Of a DNA stretch of 64,000 bases, positions 16,248 to 26,800 are shown piece after piece. Position 1 is the first letter of the stretch. The number at the start of each line of letters is the position of its first letter. Under the pieces are notes generated by a model that worked only from the letters and a program-made list of their open reading frames with translations, did no database searches and had not been told where the DNA came from. The translations under genes and the position numbers were made by a program. The stretch is from IMG/VR virus record IMGVR_UViG_3300049484_000260, positions 1 through 64,000 of that record, one strand, 5' to 3'. Origin of the DNA: a virus.

Positions 16248-18236
16248 CTACACCAATTGACAGAGGGCGATTGCAATATTGGGGGGGTTATCGCTATCCC
16301 ACGACATGGAAATACCGGAAACACAGAACGGCCTAACGGCCATAGCTTCCTTTAACATTGAGAAGTTTTGTTCTTCTTTGGACATATTTACGGGATTAAC
16401 TACTGTAGGTACATTAGGCTCTTCTGAAAATACAAACGATATAAGCCCACCTAACGCCTCCCTTACATCTATATGATGTGATGAGAATGACGCATAGTAC
16501 GAGGCATCCGCCTCCAATATAAAGTTTCCCTTAATGAAATGCTCAAGCTCTTCAAGGTTGAGAAATTCAACTGTAGTATAGATAGTTCCAAATGAGTCAA
16601 CCCCTATATTTTCATGGATTAGCTTGTTACGTAATGCAGTAGTCCCCTCTGATGACGACAGAACAGATGTAGGTTTAGGGCCAGATACTTCGCCTGACAC
16701 TACCTGTGCTGTAACATCAGTAACTGATGTTTCAATAAGAGTTTCATTAGAAACCGTACCGTTATATTTAGATGATACAGAGTATTCTACTTCAGATGCT
16801 AATTGAGGGGATATTTTTGTTATAGTTTTAAATGAGTCAGTAACCTCTATCTGAGTACCCTTATAAACCTCCTTTCTTGATCTCTCTCCGGTCAATATCC
16901 CGTCAGTATTGTATGAGTAGGTGTTGACTGTTCGTGTAGTGACTGTATCTCCTTCTACTTCTGGAGCGGGTGTTGAATATAAATCATCGCCTATCCTATA
17001 ATACCCGCTGCTGGCTGATGTCTCTTTTGATATAGTCTCTTTCTTCAGTAGCTGTATTCCGTCGGTAGTAAGCAGAAAGTCTGGATGATTATCAGCACTA
17101 ATTCGAGAGGAGCCAAGATCACGCGAAACTTGCTGGCGTGTCCCTGGTATAGAGTCAGGGAAGAGTGAGTTGGTAGGGAGTGATGATAAATATCCAGACT
17201 CAAATGAGTCATAAGGAGGGCCGCATATATAAGTATATTCAGTCTTAGTGGTAACATTGGTGGACTTACCATGAATAAAATGTAGTGTCTCTGTATCATT
17301 AGAGCCGTTAGTTCCCCCCCAGTGCCATTCAATGTCACGAACCGTCCTCTGGCTTATAGTAACGTCTTCATATTGTGACAACATAAGACCGCCAAGAGAT
17401 AATGAGTCTCCACTAAGACTTGCCATTATTTCTGTAGCATCTCCGTCAGATTCGTCAATAGTTGATGATGTTTCGTAGTTATATGGTTCGTTTTTTATAG
17501 CGTATTCTTTAGAATGCTCAATGCTTCTGAATAAAGCAGTCTCTGATTCCTCTATGAATAATTTTTTATATGGTGTTATGAAAACCCTGCGAACTGATAG
17601 GTCGAATGGGTGTATCGCATCAATACTAACCTTTGATGGAGGGGAGTTAGTATTGGGAGCTGTGATAACTATTTCACCTGAAAATATATTAACATAATAA
17701 GAAAGAGACTGTCCCCATAAATTAGATGGGGTAAACTTTCCAAGAAGTTCTGCAAGTTGCTCCAGTATAGAACCATTGAGAACGAGAGCAGGTGACGCTT
17801 CTGTGACCACTGGCTTGTCTAACAGATAATCAGCATCTATTTTAACACGCCACCCGGTAGAGTTGAATAAGCCCAGAACAGCGTCCCTAAAAGAATTCCC
17901 TCGAATAAATCGTGTCTCCTCCACCTCATTCCCAGCATCATTGACAACTGACATGGAAGGAGCTATGACCGAAGGAAGAGCTGGTTTAGAGATATGGAGC
18001 ACAGAGTATGGCACTCCTTTCATGGAGATTGAGGTTTCGTTTTTTACTGTACTCTCCTCAACCCACAGAGGAATCTCTACATATTCGTACCTGTTGTCCC
18101 CGACCTTCGTTAGAGGGACTTCTACACTCAGTCTCCTCGTACCTTGAGACACTTGGGTGTAATCTATCACACCATCCCACATAGGGACAGCATTGGGGGT
18201 TATCTGGAGGTTAAATGTCGAATATTTGGCAATCAT
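16248..18236 (-). CDS. tail-tip/baseplate hub-like protein (662 aa)
   Basis: A 662-residue protein. The first 200 residues are beta-rich and resemble the hub region of siphophage tail-tip proteins (MWDGVIDYTQVSQGTRRLSVEVPLT...). The C-terminal half is Ser/Thr-rich and repetitive in character. No lysozyme or peptidase motif is visible. It lies directly after the 1,539-residue protein, overlapping by 4 nt, in the usual place of tail-hub genes. The assignment is by position and composition, not by a diagnostic motif. Confidence 0.5.
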   Translation of the reverse strand: MIAKYSTFNLQITPNAVPMWDGVIDYTQVSQGTRRLSVEVPLTKVGDNRYEYVEIPLWVEESTVKNETSISMKGVPYSVLHISKPALPSVIAPSMSVVNDAGNEVEETRFIRGNSFRDAVLGLFNSTGWRVKIDADYLLDKPVVTEASPALVLNGSILEQLAELLGKFTPSNLWGQSLSYYVNIFSGEIVITAPNTNSPPSKVSIDAIHPFDLSVRRVFITPYKKLFIEESETALFRSIEHSKEYAIKNEPYNYETSSTIDESDGDATEIMASLSGDSLSLGGLMLSQYEDVTISQRTVRDIEWHWGGTNGSNDTETLHFIHGKSTNVTTKTEYTYICGPPYDSFESGYLSSLPTNSLFPDSIPGTRQQVSRDLGSSRISADNHPDFLLTTDGIQLLKKETISKETSASSGYYRIGDDLYSTPAPEVEGDTVTTRTVNTYSYNTDGILTGERSRKEVYKGTQIEVTDSFKTITKISPQLASEVEYSVSSKYNGTVSNETLIETSVTDVTAQVVSGEVSGPKPTSVLSSSEGTTALRNKLIHENIGVDSFGTIYTTVEFLNLEELEHFIKGNFILEADASYYASFSSHHIDVREALGGLISFVFSEEPNVPTVVNPVNMSKEEQNFSMLKEAMAVRPFCVSGISMSWDSDNPPNIAIALCQLV

Positions 18237-21200
18237 AGTGGAAAGACGCTCGGCCCCCCGGACGTGACACCGATCCGTGTTCTCGGCTTCGCCGACCCTA
18301 CGGATTCGACAGCCACAGGATTACCGCTGACCCAATGGTATTCTACTTTTCTCACATACTGCCCATACCCTGGTTGAGGCGCGCTTGGGTATAAGGTATC
18401 TGGACTCCATGAAAACATCACATCTCTTCTATACTCTGTAAACCATGCAGTCTCTTCAAATGGCTGATAGGCGGTCTCGCTTTTGATGGGGGTAAGTGTG
18501 CGCTCGTCAAGCACGGTTATAGATGTTACACGACCATCCCCGTATCTGTTGAATTTCTCCCCTTTAATCCTGCGGGTAACATGTTCAAAAGATGATACGA
18601 ACGCCCCTGATGCAGTGTTCGTGTACGCGATAACAGACCATTTTCCACGCTGATAGTGATCTTTCACTATCGCGATGGCTGAAGGGATTTCTGTGAATCC
18701 AGTACCGTCGAGTCTGACCGCCATACCAAGGCAGGAACCCGCTCGTGATTTATGCACACCTGACCAATTAACCCACACGTGTGTATCAGTCACCTCTTGA
18801 ATTAAGATGTCACCAACTGAATGCCCAGCCCACGGTATTTCATATAGTAATCTACCAGATGACGAAGCCACGGATGCTGCCGTATATATCTTGATAGACT
18901 CATACATAAATCCATACTTGTCATCCTCGTACCCATGAGATATTGGAGTTCCTATACCTCTCTTTGCATGAAACTGCGCCCAGTTGTTTTTTATTTCGGC
19001 TTTCTTTTGCGTCAGAAAGTAAAAAACTCCTCCTCTCTCAGTCACATGCAGGAGAGTCTCATTTTCTGGAATAATTGATGGTATTGATATTCTTCTAAGA
19101 AATGTTAAGTCATAATCATATTCAAGGATGTCTCTGACTTCGTATGTATTACGCTTTTGCTCATACCTAACCATATTATCATGATTAGCTACATGATATA
19201 AGATATTATCCCCTCCAGATAAGCCGTCCCAACTATATGACTCATCAGAGAAGAAATTAGTCATGGTCATCATATACTGATAATGATTCTTAGGGGAATA
19301 GTCTGCGGTATTTAATGGCATAACCCCTGAATCGCTCGGCACCCAACCTCTTAACACCGGTAGAGGTAGTTCTTCATATTCGTTAGGATACCCTGTGTTT
19401 TGGATATAGTTAAGTCTATCTCCGAACTCACTTATATATGGATTGAGAGCGTCATAGATTCCCCCTGTTAAGTACCTATAAGAGGCTGGCTCAATGTGAG
19501 GGTGTAGAGATGTAGGCTCTACGGGAGGGTACTTCATTAGAAATGCAGTGTATCCATACGATGCGTCAGGTCTCCGCACCCACGGGGATGATGCGTTTTG
19601 AAAATATGCCTGAACGCTGGTATGGAAGTAGTCAGGTCTCCCTAATGCCCTGATGACATACAGTCTCTCTCTGGTCTGTGAATTACCAAAATACCTACAG
19701 GTGATTACCTTGTCATACTCTGCTGAGGTATTGACCTCAACGTACCCAGGGATTATTACAGATTTTATAGGAGGTGAATTAGGTTTTGAATACTTATGAA
19801 GAACACCGCCGATGGGGAAGTTCACACACGCCCCCTTATTTCTCTGAAGACTCGATCCTAAGCTCTCAACGAAATCTTCAGACAAAACATTTCCTATGTT
19901 ATTGGGGTGCCGAGTTCCAAACGTAGTCCCGACAAATCCAAGATCGGCTCCCTGTAATAGGATAGATGGGCTGCCATTGGGGCCGTCCTGTGTCCATTTA
20001 CCGCTCATCCAGCTACGGCCTTCTGGATGACGGAACAGACCAAAAAGTGCATCATTCACATTGTCCGCGATATACTGCACGGGATGAGGGATCATGTCAC
20101 TTTCATAGGGGCGGAATGTTGCATCGTGCTGACCGTCGCTTCGATTAAATCGTAGCGATGGTAGAATGTACGGCAATTTAGGAAGCCAGCATTGTTCTGG
20201 TGTGCAATATAGTTTATCACCAAAAAACTTCTTATAGTTGTCATCAGGTGTGATGTAAGTCCCGCCAGTTTTTAACGGGTATGACATTCCAGTGCCGTCG
20301 GGGTATCCTATCCCTAATTCCCAGAATCGCACACCATAAGGATATGTCCCAGACTGACCTGTGGGGTGTGACATGTAGTAGTCTGGACGTTCATTAAAAT
20401 CGAGAGACTCTATTAAGGATGTATTAGTTATTATGCTAATAGACACAGTATATCCGAGAGATGACGCTACAGGAGCACCCTTCACAAATGCAGATGAGTC
20501 TGCGACAGGACACCCTTTAACCAAATTAGATACAGTAGCTACCGGTAAACCTATAATAACCTCAGACCTCATAAAGTCTGTAACATTAAGATCACCTATG
20601 ACGAACCGGTACGAGTCCTCATGCTCTGCTTCAGGTGATCCCTTTACAATAAATTTACTCTCATTTAGTGAGACGCACAAAAATGACTGATATCCAGAAT
20701 CAATATAGAATTCACTCTCTTTATTAAGTGATGAGTCTAAAACAGATATCCTATGGTGTGGCTTTACAGGGGTCTTGTACGCAGGGAAAAGTCCTAACCG
20801 TACCCCTTCTGCATAATTATAAGAATCAAATGAGTATCTGGTGAATGGGAATTTTGAAGATGATTCAGATGGATGGTGATAGGGAGCATCGACCTGAATT
20901 GAGGTCATAAAATCAGAGAACCATACTATCCTATCTCCAACGAGATGAAAAAGACCGTTATATTCATTCTCTCCAGCTCTTAGATGACTTAGACCATTAA
21001 CGCGAGCCTTATAGTCGGAAGATATAGACATCTCCCTAATGTTTACAGTATCTAAATACGACCAAGGTTGGGTTACTGATCGATACTTATCATCATCTCC
21101 ACCATCATTTACCGAACTAAATGTAAACAACCCTGGGAATGGATTAGACGTTAATTGGATATAGCTAAATGGTCTTGAAAAGTAGTGTTCATTCCATGTT

Positions 21201-22852
21201 AATTTGTAATTAGGCGGTATCATCGGTTTAGATGATTTAAATGAAAGGTCTAAGTTCAGTACGAAGAATGTTGCATACTTGTGGAAGTAATCATACTTGA
21301 ATTCAGGGTACGTGCTTATAGTCTCGAATGAGCCATTATAACCTTCGAGCATATTCCGCATAATCCCTGCACTGTTTGTTTTATGATAGAAGTCAAGCAT
21401 AACAATACCGATATTATCATTAGCTTTAACTCCAGCTGCCCCAGAAGCGAATACACATACGGTGTCAGATACTGGGGTGAATGACTCAGTGCTCAACTCT
21501 ACAAACAGGGTTCGTGACGACCTCCTATCTATTGTGTTTTCTTCTTTAGTAGGGTTCTCGGATGGCCATGCTCCTCTATATTTAACGGTACCGAAATACA
21601 ATTTAGTTTCTGTAGCTACGAGGTGAGGAGCTGTCACCTGTCTGGTGTTAATGATACGCTCTGCGTTTCTTGGTATATGATCTATAGCGTCAAACGCAAT
21701 ATGCTGTATAGGCACATAGAACGTATCATCAAGTGTAAACCCTTCTATTTCAGATTTTAGTTTATGAAGCGGGTGACCATAATAATATGGAATAGTTTCA
21801 TGGAATGGGAGTTCATGTTCAGCATCACTAACGCGAATAGGCCATAAGTGCTTAGTAAGAATATTTACATCTGTTTCTATATTATAGAACTCAGGGAACA
21901 TGTTACGGTCGTCAGCTTGTAACGAGACATCTGCGCTCTTATACCCCACTTTCCTAAGCTCTATCCTTATCTCTTTAGCTACAGGCTCTCCTTTTATAAA
22001 ATCATCCGTTACAGCTTGCAACTTCCCGATAACATACGATGCAGGGGGGTACTGAATAGATACTGAAGGTAGGCCGATAACGAAAACATCATTTAATGTC
22101 TGGGCTACTGGATCGCCCTTCATATATGCTGAGGATACCGCCACTGGTTCCCCATGCAATGTCTCATAAAGTCGGCTGTACACAATAGACGAGTCCGATA
22201 TTAGCCTCTTTTGAAAAGAAAACTTATTACCGCCATTAAATGAAGCTGACTCCCATTTAAGTAAGAAGTAGTGCGTATTGGATGCGGTAATAGTTATCAC
22301 ATCATAGAACTCGCCCACACTTATAATCTTTCTGAACAGTATGTCACCTGTACTACTTAATACCCGCACAAGCCCTTGTACAGGATCAATTATAATAACC
22401 TTAGAGCAGTCTGGGGTGGTGGCATGTAAGGAGTTACCGGTTACAGGCCCGGAGTGAGATGCTCCGGTCATGCCTCTGGAATCCTTTACCTTGTCGAGCG
22501 GTAGTTTATCCTCACCATAGTTCATGTCCTTTTTAAACTGCCACTGGAATCCCTGATACATCTCAGCTTCATACAAATCCATTCCAGAGAAATGGGTGTG
22601 ACACAGAAAATTCAGCTTAGATGTTCCGCTAACCCACTTATCTTCTGTAGATTGAGCTACAGGAAGACCTTTAGTGATATACGATGTGTAGAACGTAGGT
22701 TCACCGACTACGTACTCACGTAAGGTATCTATGGCTTTAGGGTTCCCATGAACGATTTCAGTAAGGAAACCCTGCCACACCTCCAGAGAACCTCTTACGT
22801 ATTCACGTAGTGTAGCTTCGGCCTCTGCTGACTGAAATAATATCAGACCCAT
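18233..22852 (-). CDS. very large tail protein with KGxPVA repeats (1539 aa)
   Basis: A 1,539-residue protein in the tail-tip position downstream of the tape measure. A short motif of the form V-x-G-x-P-V-A recurs, mainly in clusters: ITKGLPVAQS, MKGDPVAQT, IKGEPVAKE, IIGLPVATV, VKGCPVADS, VKGAPVASS and VSGNPVAVE, with weaker variants at the N-terminus (VHGNPKAID, VVGEPTFY). Between clusters are long Tyr/Asp/Gly-rich beta-like regions. Such repeats are likely spacers or small beta elements in a fibre or tip. Function unknown. The protein is unusually long for a tip protein and could be the main adhesin. Confidence 0.65.
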   Translation of the reverse strand: MGLILFQSAEAEATLREYVRGSLEVWQGFLTEIVHGNPKAIDTLREYVVGEPTFYTSYITKGLPVAQSTEDKWVSGTSKLNFLCHTHFSGMDLYEAEMYQGFQWQFKKDMNYGEDKLPLDKVKDSRGMTGASHSGPVTGNSLHATTPDCSKVIIIDPVQGLVRVLSSTGDILFRKIISVGEFYDVITITASNTHYFLLKWESASFNGGNKFSFQKRLISDSSIVYSRLYETLHGEPVAVSSAYMKGDPVAQTLNDVFVIGLPSVSIQYPPASYVIGKLQAVTDDFIKGEPVAKEIRIELRKVGYKSADVSLQADDRNMFPEFYNIETDVNILTKHLWPIRVSDAEHELPFHETIPYYYGHPLHKLKSEIEGFTLDDTFYVPIQHIAFDAIDHIPRNAERIINTRQVTAPHLVATETKLYFGTVKYRGAWPSENPTKEENTIDRRSSRTLFVELSTESFTPVSDTVCVFASGAAGVKANDNIGIVMLDFYHKTNSAGIMRNMLEGYNGSFETISTYPEFKYDYFHKYATFFVLNLDLSFKSSKPMIPPNYKLTWNEHYFSRPFSYIQLTSNPFPGLFTFSSVNDGGDDDKYRSVTQPWSYLDTVNIREMSISSDYKARVNGLSHLRAGENEYNGLFHLVGDRIVWFSDFMTSIQVDAPYHHPSESSSKFPFTRYSFDSYNYAEGVRLGLFPAYKTPVKPHHRISVLDSSLNKESEFYIDSGYQSFLCVSLNESKFIVKGSPEAEHEDSYRFVIGDLNVTDFMRSEVIIGLPVATVSNLVKGCPVADSSAFVKGAPVASSLGYTVSISIITNTSLIESLDFNERPDYYMSHPTGQSGTYPYGVRFWELGIGYPDGTGMSYPLKTGGTYITPDDNYKKFFGDKLYCTPEQCWLPKLPYILPSLRFNRSDGQHDATFRPYESDMIPHPVQYIADNVNDALFGLFRHPEGRSWMSGKWTQDGPNGSPSILLQGADLGFVGTTFGTRHPNNIGNVLSEDFVESLGSSLQRNKGACVNFPIGGVLHKYSKPNSPPIKSVIIPGYVEVNTSAEYDKVITCRYFGNSQTRERLYVIRALGRPDYFHTSVQAYFQNASSPWVRRPDASYGYTAFLMKYPPVEPTSLHPHIEPASYRYLTGGIYDALNPYISEFGDRLNYIQNTGYPNEYEELPLPVLRGWVPSDSGVMPLNTADYSPKNHYQYMMTMTNFFSDESYSWDGLSGGDNILYHVANHDNMVRYEQKRNTYEVRDILEYDYDLTFLRRISIPSIIPENETLLHVTERGGVFYFLTQKKAEIKNNWAQFHAKRGIGTPISHGYEDDKYGFMYESIKIYTAASVASSSGRLLYEIPWAGHSVGDILIQEVTDTHVWVNWSGVHKSRAGSCLGMAVRLDGTGFTEIPSAIAIVKDHYQRGKWSVIAYTNTASGAFVSSFEHVTRRIKGEKFNRYGDGRVTSITVLDERTLTPIKSETAYQPFEETAWFTEYRRDVMFSWSPDTLYPSAPQPGYGQYVRKVEYHWVSGNPVAVESVGSAKPRTRIGVTSGGPSVFPL

Positions 22853-22853
22853 A

Positions 22854-23477
22854 TCACGGGTTCAGCAACCACAGTTCTGGAGGATCATAGATTCCTGCCG
22901 CTGGTCTGTGGAACGTAAGTGTAGATAAACTACCACCTGCGTCAGTGTACTTTATGATAATTCCGTTGATTCCTACAGCGAAAGGAACCCACACGGGCAC
23001 TGACTCAGTGCCTCCGTCGGACGCAGAGTTCATCTCCCATGTGAGGATGGGTGCGGCACCGCTGTAGTTGATGTCCGCAAGCAGGACGAAACCCAGAGAA
23101 TCGGTAAGGGGGAGGTCGAACGGAGCGGCGAGGTTGAGGTTGAAGCGTACTGCACCGCCAGCCAGCGGGGCGGTGCTGGACAGGTTGACGTAGCTGACAT
23201 CCCCTTTGAGTAGGTTCGCTGTGGCCCCGCCACTGGTTGCCACCGACGGCTTCCACCCGGAGGATGGGGCTGCGTCGGTAGTAGCTACCGCACTGAGCAT
23301 TGATTTCAGCCCATTCCCGGCGGTACCCGTAAGTAACCGTCCGCCTACTGAATTCAGGTCTGGATTGTCGAAGCACTTCAGACGGGGAGGAGCCGATAAT
23401 GCTTCTGAGAACGTTATTCTTAACACATTACGGGCAGTTGAGTTTGTCCCTGACCCATAAACCTTTCTCGCTTCCAT
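22854..23477 (-). CDS. tail structural protein (207 aa)
   Basis: A 207-residue beta-rich protein with high Ala, Gly, Ser and Thr content, encoded by noticeably GC-rich DNA compared with the flanking AT-rich genes. It lies between the 127-residue protein and the giant repeat protein. The base composition suggests high expression or separate origin. Similar short tail proteins occur after the distal tail protein in siphophages. Family not recognised. Confidence 0.5.
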   Translation of the reverse strand: MEARKVYGSGTNSTARNVLRITFSEALSAPPRLKCFDNPDLNSVGGRLLTGTAGNGLKSMLSAVATTDAAPSSGWKPSVATSGGATANLLKGDVSYVNLSSTAPLAGGAVRFNLNLAAPFDLPLTDSLGFVLLADINYSGAAPILTWEMNSASDGGTESVPVWVPFAVGINGIIIKYTDAGGSLSTLTFHRPAAGIYDPPELWLLNP

Positions 23478-23479
23478 AT

Positions 23480-23863
23480 CTACCCTATGTTGAGGTACGT
23501 TATCTGTCCTGTATATATATCATCACCAAACGACAAGTCTTTTGTGTGAGACACCGATAAGAGTATTCCTTTAAATACCTCAGTCCCGTTCAATGTCATA
23601 GATATTGAAGGAACTTGAGCTGTATTAAGCAATTCACTTAGTGCTGAAAACGTAGATGGTATAGCTGAAAACTTTAAAGAGTTTGTTCTAAACTTACTAA
23701 CTCTTCTCCCTTGAGTTATTATATATGGGTCTCCGTAAATAGGGGTCACTACTGATGCTGAAATCTCTCCAGTAGCTCTCTCAATTATATCACCATCTAT
23801 AAGCTCAATAGGGCCTCCTGGTGAAAGCATAATACCTGAAGATGGTACTACAGATAAACCCAT
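23480..23863 (-). CDS. small tail protein after tape measure (127 aa)
   Basis: A 127-residue beta-rich protein (MGLSVVPSSGIMLSPGG...) that follows the tape-measure gene by 3 nt. In siphophages this position is taken by the distal tail protein or a minor tail protein, but the ORF is shorter than typical distal tail proteins. A domain-swapped or minimal distal-tail role is a positional inference. Confidence 0.45.
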   Translation of the reverse strand: MGLSVVPSSGIMLSPGGPIELIDGDIIERATGEISASVVTPIYGDPYIITQGRRVSKFRTNSLKFSAIPSTFSALSELLNTAQVPSISMTLNGTEVFKGILLSVSHTKDLSFGDDIYTGQITYLNIG

Positions 23864-23866
23864 TTG

Positions 23867-26800
23867 TCATCCCCCGCTTACCGCTGCCAGTAGCTGTTCA
23901 GCTTTAGTCTTGACCACCTGATTAGCATTAAGACCGAGACCATCAAATCTTATGGTGGTATTGCTGACTGTACTCACATTATTAGACGTAGCTGTATGTG
24001 ACGTTACATTATTAGAATATAAAGCCTGCTTAGGTACCTGTAAAGCATTAAGTCGCGCAAGCCCGCTTTCTTCATAATGCCGCATAGCTGTGTTATTCAG
24101 TATGCCTTCCCCTTTAGCGAGGTATGCGGACACTACGTCAGAACTTGAGTATCCTGGCATATATCCAGATTTTTTCAAGGTGATAGGTGATATTATCTCT
24201 TTGAATATACTTCTGGCAAGCCCAGCTACACCACCACTAAAATGTGACTCAGTTTGGGTTTTCTCTTCAACAACCTTCACAGTAGCAATCTTACCATCAA
24301 GATCAGTGAGGGCTTTATACACAGCAACAAGGGAGTTCTCAGCCTCCTTGACACCATCTTGATGAACACTTATATTAGCTACACTTATTCCTTCTATCTT
24401 ACTGTTTAATGCTTCTATCTCTTGTTGAGCCTCGCGCAATGATACAGAAAGACTATCCTTCTGAGCCTTTATGCTATCTGCCGCCTTCTGATGCGCCTTC
24501 TCAGTCTGATTAAGAGCGTCTTCTATGATTGATGATGACTCTTCAACCTCCTTTATAGCTGAAGATACTGATGCGTCAGCCTGTTGCTGGGAAACACCTT
24601 CTTTCTGTTTTTTTGTATTGGTCTCTGATAATTTAATCGCTTCTTCTGTTAGACGTTTGGCTTTTTCATACTCACCGGCAGCCTTGGCGGCGGCGGCCTC
24701 TGCATTTTTCTCAGCTACCTTTGCAATATCATCCCGTGTCGCACCTTCTTTCTCTTTTAGGGTGTTAGATTCTGCAAGAGCCATCGCCCGTTCGGCAAGC
24801 TGCTTCCCTTTTGTGAATTCACCGGCTGCTATCGCCTGGCGAGCCGCCGCTTGCTTTTCATCAATCTGTTTTTTAATGTCCGCATATTTCATCTCCTCAC
24901 TCATACCTTGCTGACGAAGGCTGCGAACTTTATCTTCTACAGTCAACTTCAGAGCGGCTTTTTCTTCCTCAGCCTTACGAACGGCTTCAAGATGCTTCTT
25001 CTCCTCCCCGATCATGGACGTGATCATGGTTTGGTACGAGGTAGCAGCTTCCTTATAGTTGCTTTTCCTCTTTAGAAGCATATCATACTCTGACTTAGTT
25101 ACGGCATCAGAAATCTCCTTTGAGCCTTGTAGCATTTTGTCGGTATCATTGCGAACAGAATCAGCAGTCTTTGTACTTTCTTCCTTTGTCTTACTGAATA
25201 TCTCACGTCTGTTCTGAAGAATCTCAGTCTCAGACTTCTTTATGTCAGATATAGTCTTGTTCGGTATTTGTAATAGCTCTTCTTCCTGGCTTAATAGCTC
25301 CTCAGACGTACTTATATACTCTCTGATCACTTGTGCCTTTGCGTCGTATGCTTGTCTGTTGATAGCAGTTTCTTGCTGTATCTTAGACAACTCAGACGCG
25401 CCTGACACAGACACCGCAGCAAGCCGGGCCTCCGTGACGGTATTGATGGCCTCTATTTGGGTACTGGATGACTCTTTTACAAGGCCAGCCATTGTCTGAT
25501 ATTCTTTCCCTATCTTCCCAGCATACTCTGTAACCTTTTTGACATCCTTTTCGCGAGCCTTATCTATATCAGACAATGTATCTTTTAGAATTTTGTACTC
25601 TGCTTTATCTTGATCTGACATTTTAGAGGTGACATCAGCTTCAGTAGGCTCGATCCCTACGTCCTTTCTGACTTTGGCTGCGGCCTCTCTCTGCTTTATA
25701 GCTGCATCTTGTAACTTTATCAGAGACTTGAATTTATCAATGACTTCATCTCTAATCTTTGGTTCTATATTGACTTGATTTAGGGTGGAGGTAAGCTCCT
25801 CCACAGACCATCCTGCTTTGACAGCCTGACTAACCATGTCAGTCATCGCTGCTGAGGCCTCTCTTTTGGCTTTAGCAAGTTCGTATGTCTTCTTTATTTC
25901 ATTCTCATACGCTCCTTTAAGGAAAGGATCGACTTTAGATTCACCTGCTCCGTTACCACCGGTAAGAATCTCAATTCTTTTCCGCTGTTCTACAATAGCG
26001 TCAGACGATTTCTTCAGAGCGATAGCTTGCTGCTCAAGCTGTAATGCGAAATCTGTCTTATCTTGCTTCTCAAGTTGGTCTATATATAGCTTCAGCTTAT
26101 TGTAGTTGTCAACATAACCATCTCCAACTTTAGCTATAACCCTCCCATGATCATCAATAGACACGTTAGAGTCCTTCATAGCTTTAGCAAGTGACTCCTG
26201 TGCTCTGATATGTGCGGACGACCCCTCCTCAGCAGTGTCGAAAACTTTCTTTATATTTTTTAGCTCTTCTATCTGGCCTTGTATTTCTTTACGAGATTCT
26301 CCTATACTATTTGCAAGCTCTTGGTGTCTCTTTGCAGACTTCTCTGCATTATCTGAAAACAAAAGAACAGCACCAGCAGCTACGGTTATAACCGCTGCTA
26401 TAGCGGCAAGCACCGGGTTAGAGGCAATAAAACCAGTAAGAAAAGTCCCTATAGCTGTTAGAGAGGTTGTGGCAAGAGTGACAATCCCTGTAAACCCTGT
26501 AGAGATTACGGAAAAGAAGTTTGTGGCTGAGGTAGCAACAAAAGACAGGTTTAACTTAGCAAGTATTTGAACAAAAGTTAAGGTTTTAGACCACTCTATA
26601 ACCCCTATTGCCGCCCCTATAGCGTAGAGTGCTGTTGTCACCCCACCAAGCACGAGTATTAGCTTTGAATGCTCAACAACAAATGACCCTACACTTATCG
26701 CGGAGGAAGCCAATGATATACCGATACTGATAACACCACCAACAAAGTCTGCTATCTCTTTCTTTGATGAGAGCAATGAGTTCTGCACGAGCGTAAGAAA

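Noticed and set aside
16070-16324. 84-residue version of the small tail protein
   Set aside because: It would overlap the preceding gene by 77 nt and start at a poor codon context; the ATG at 16246 is next to the upstream stop.
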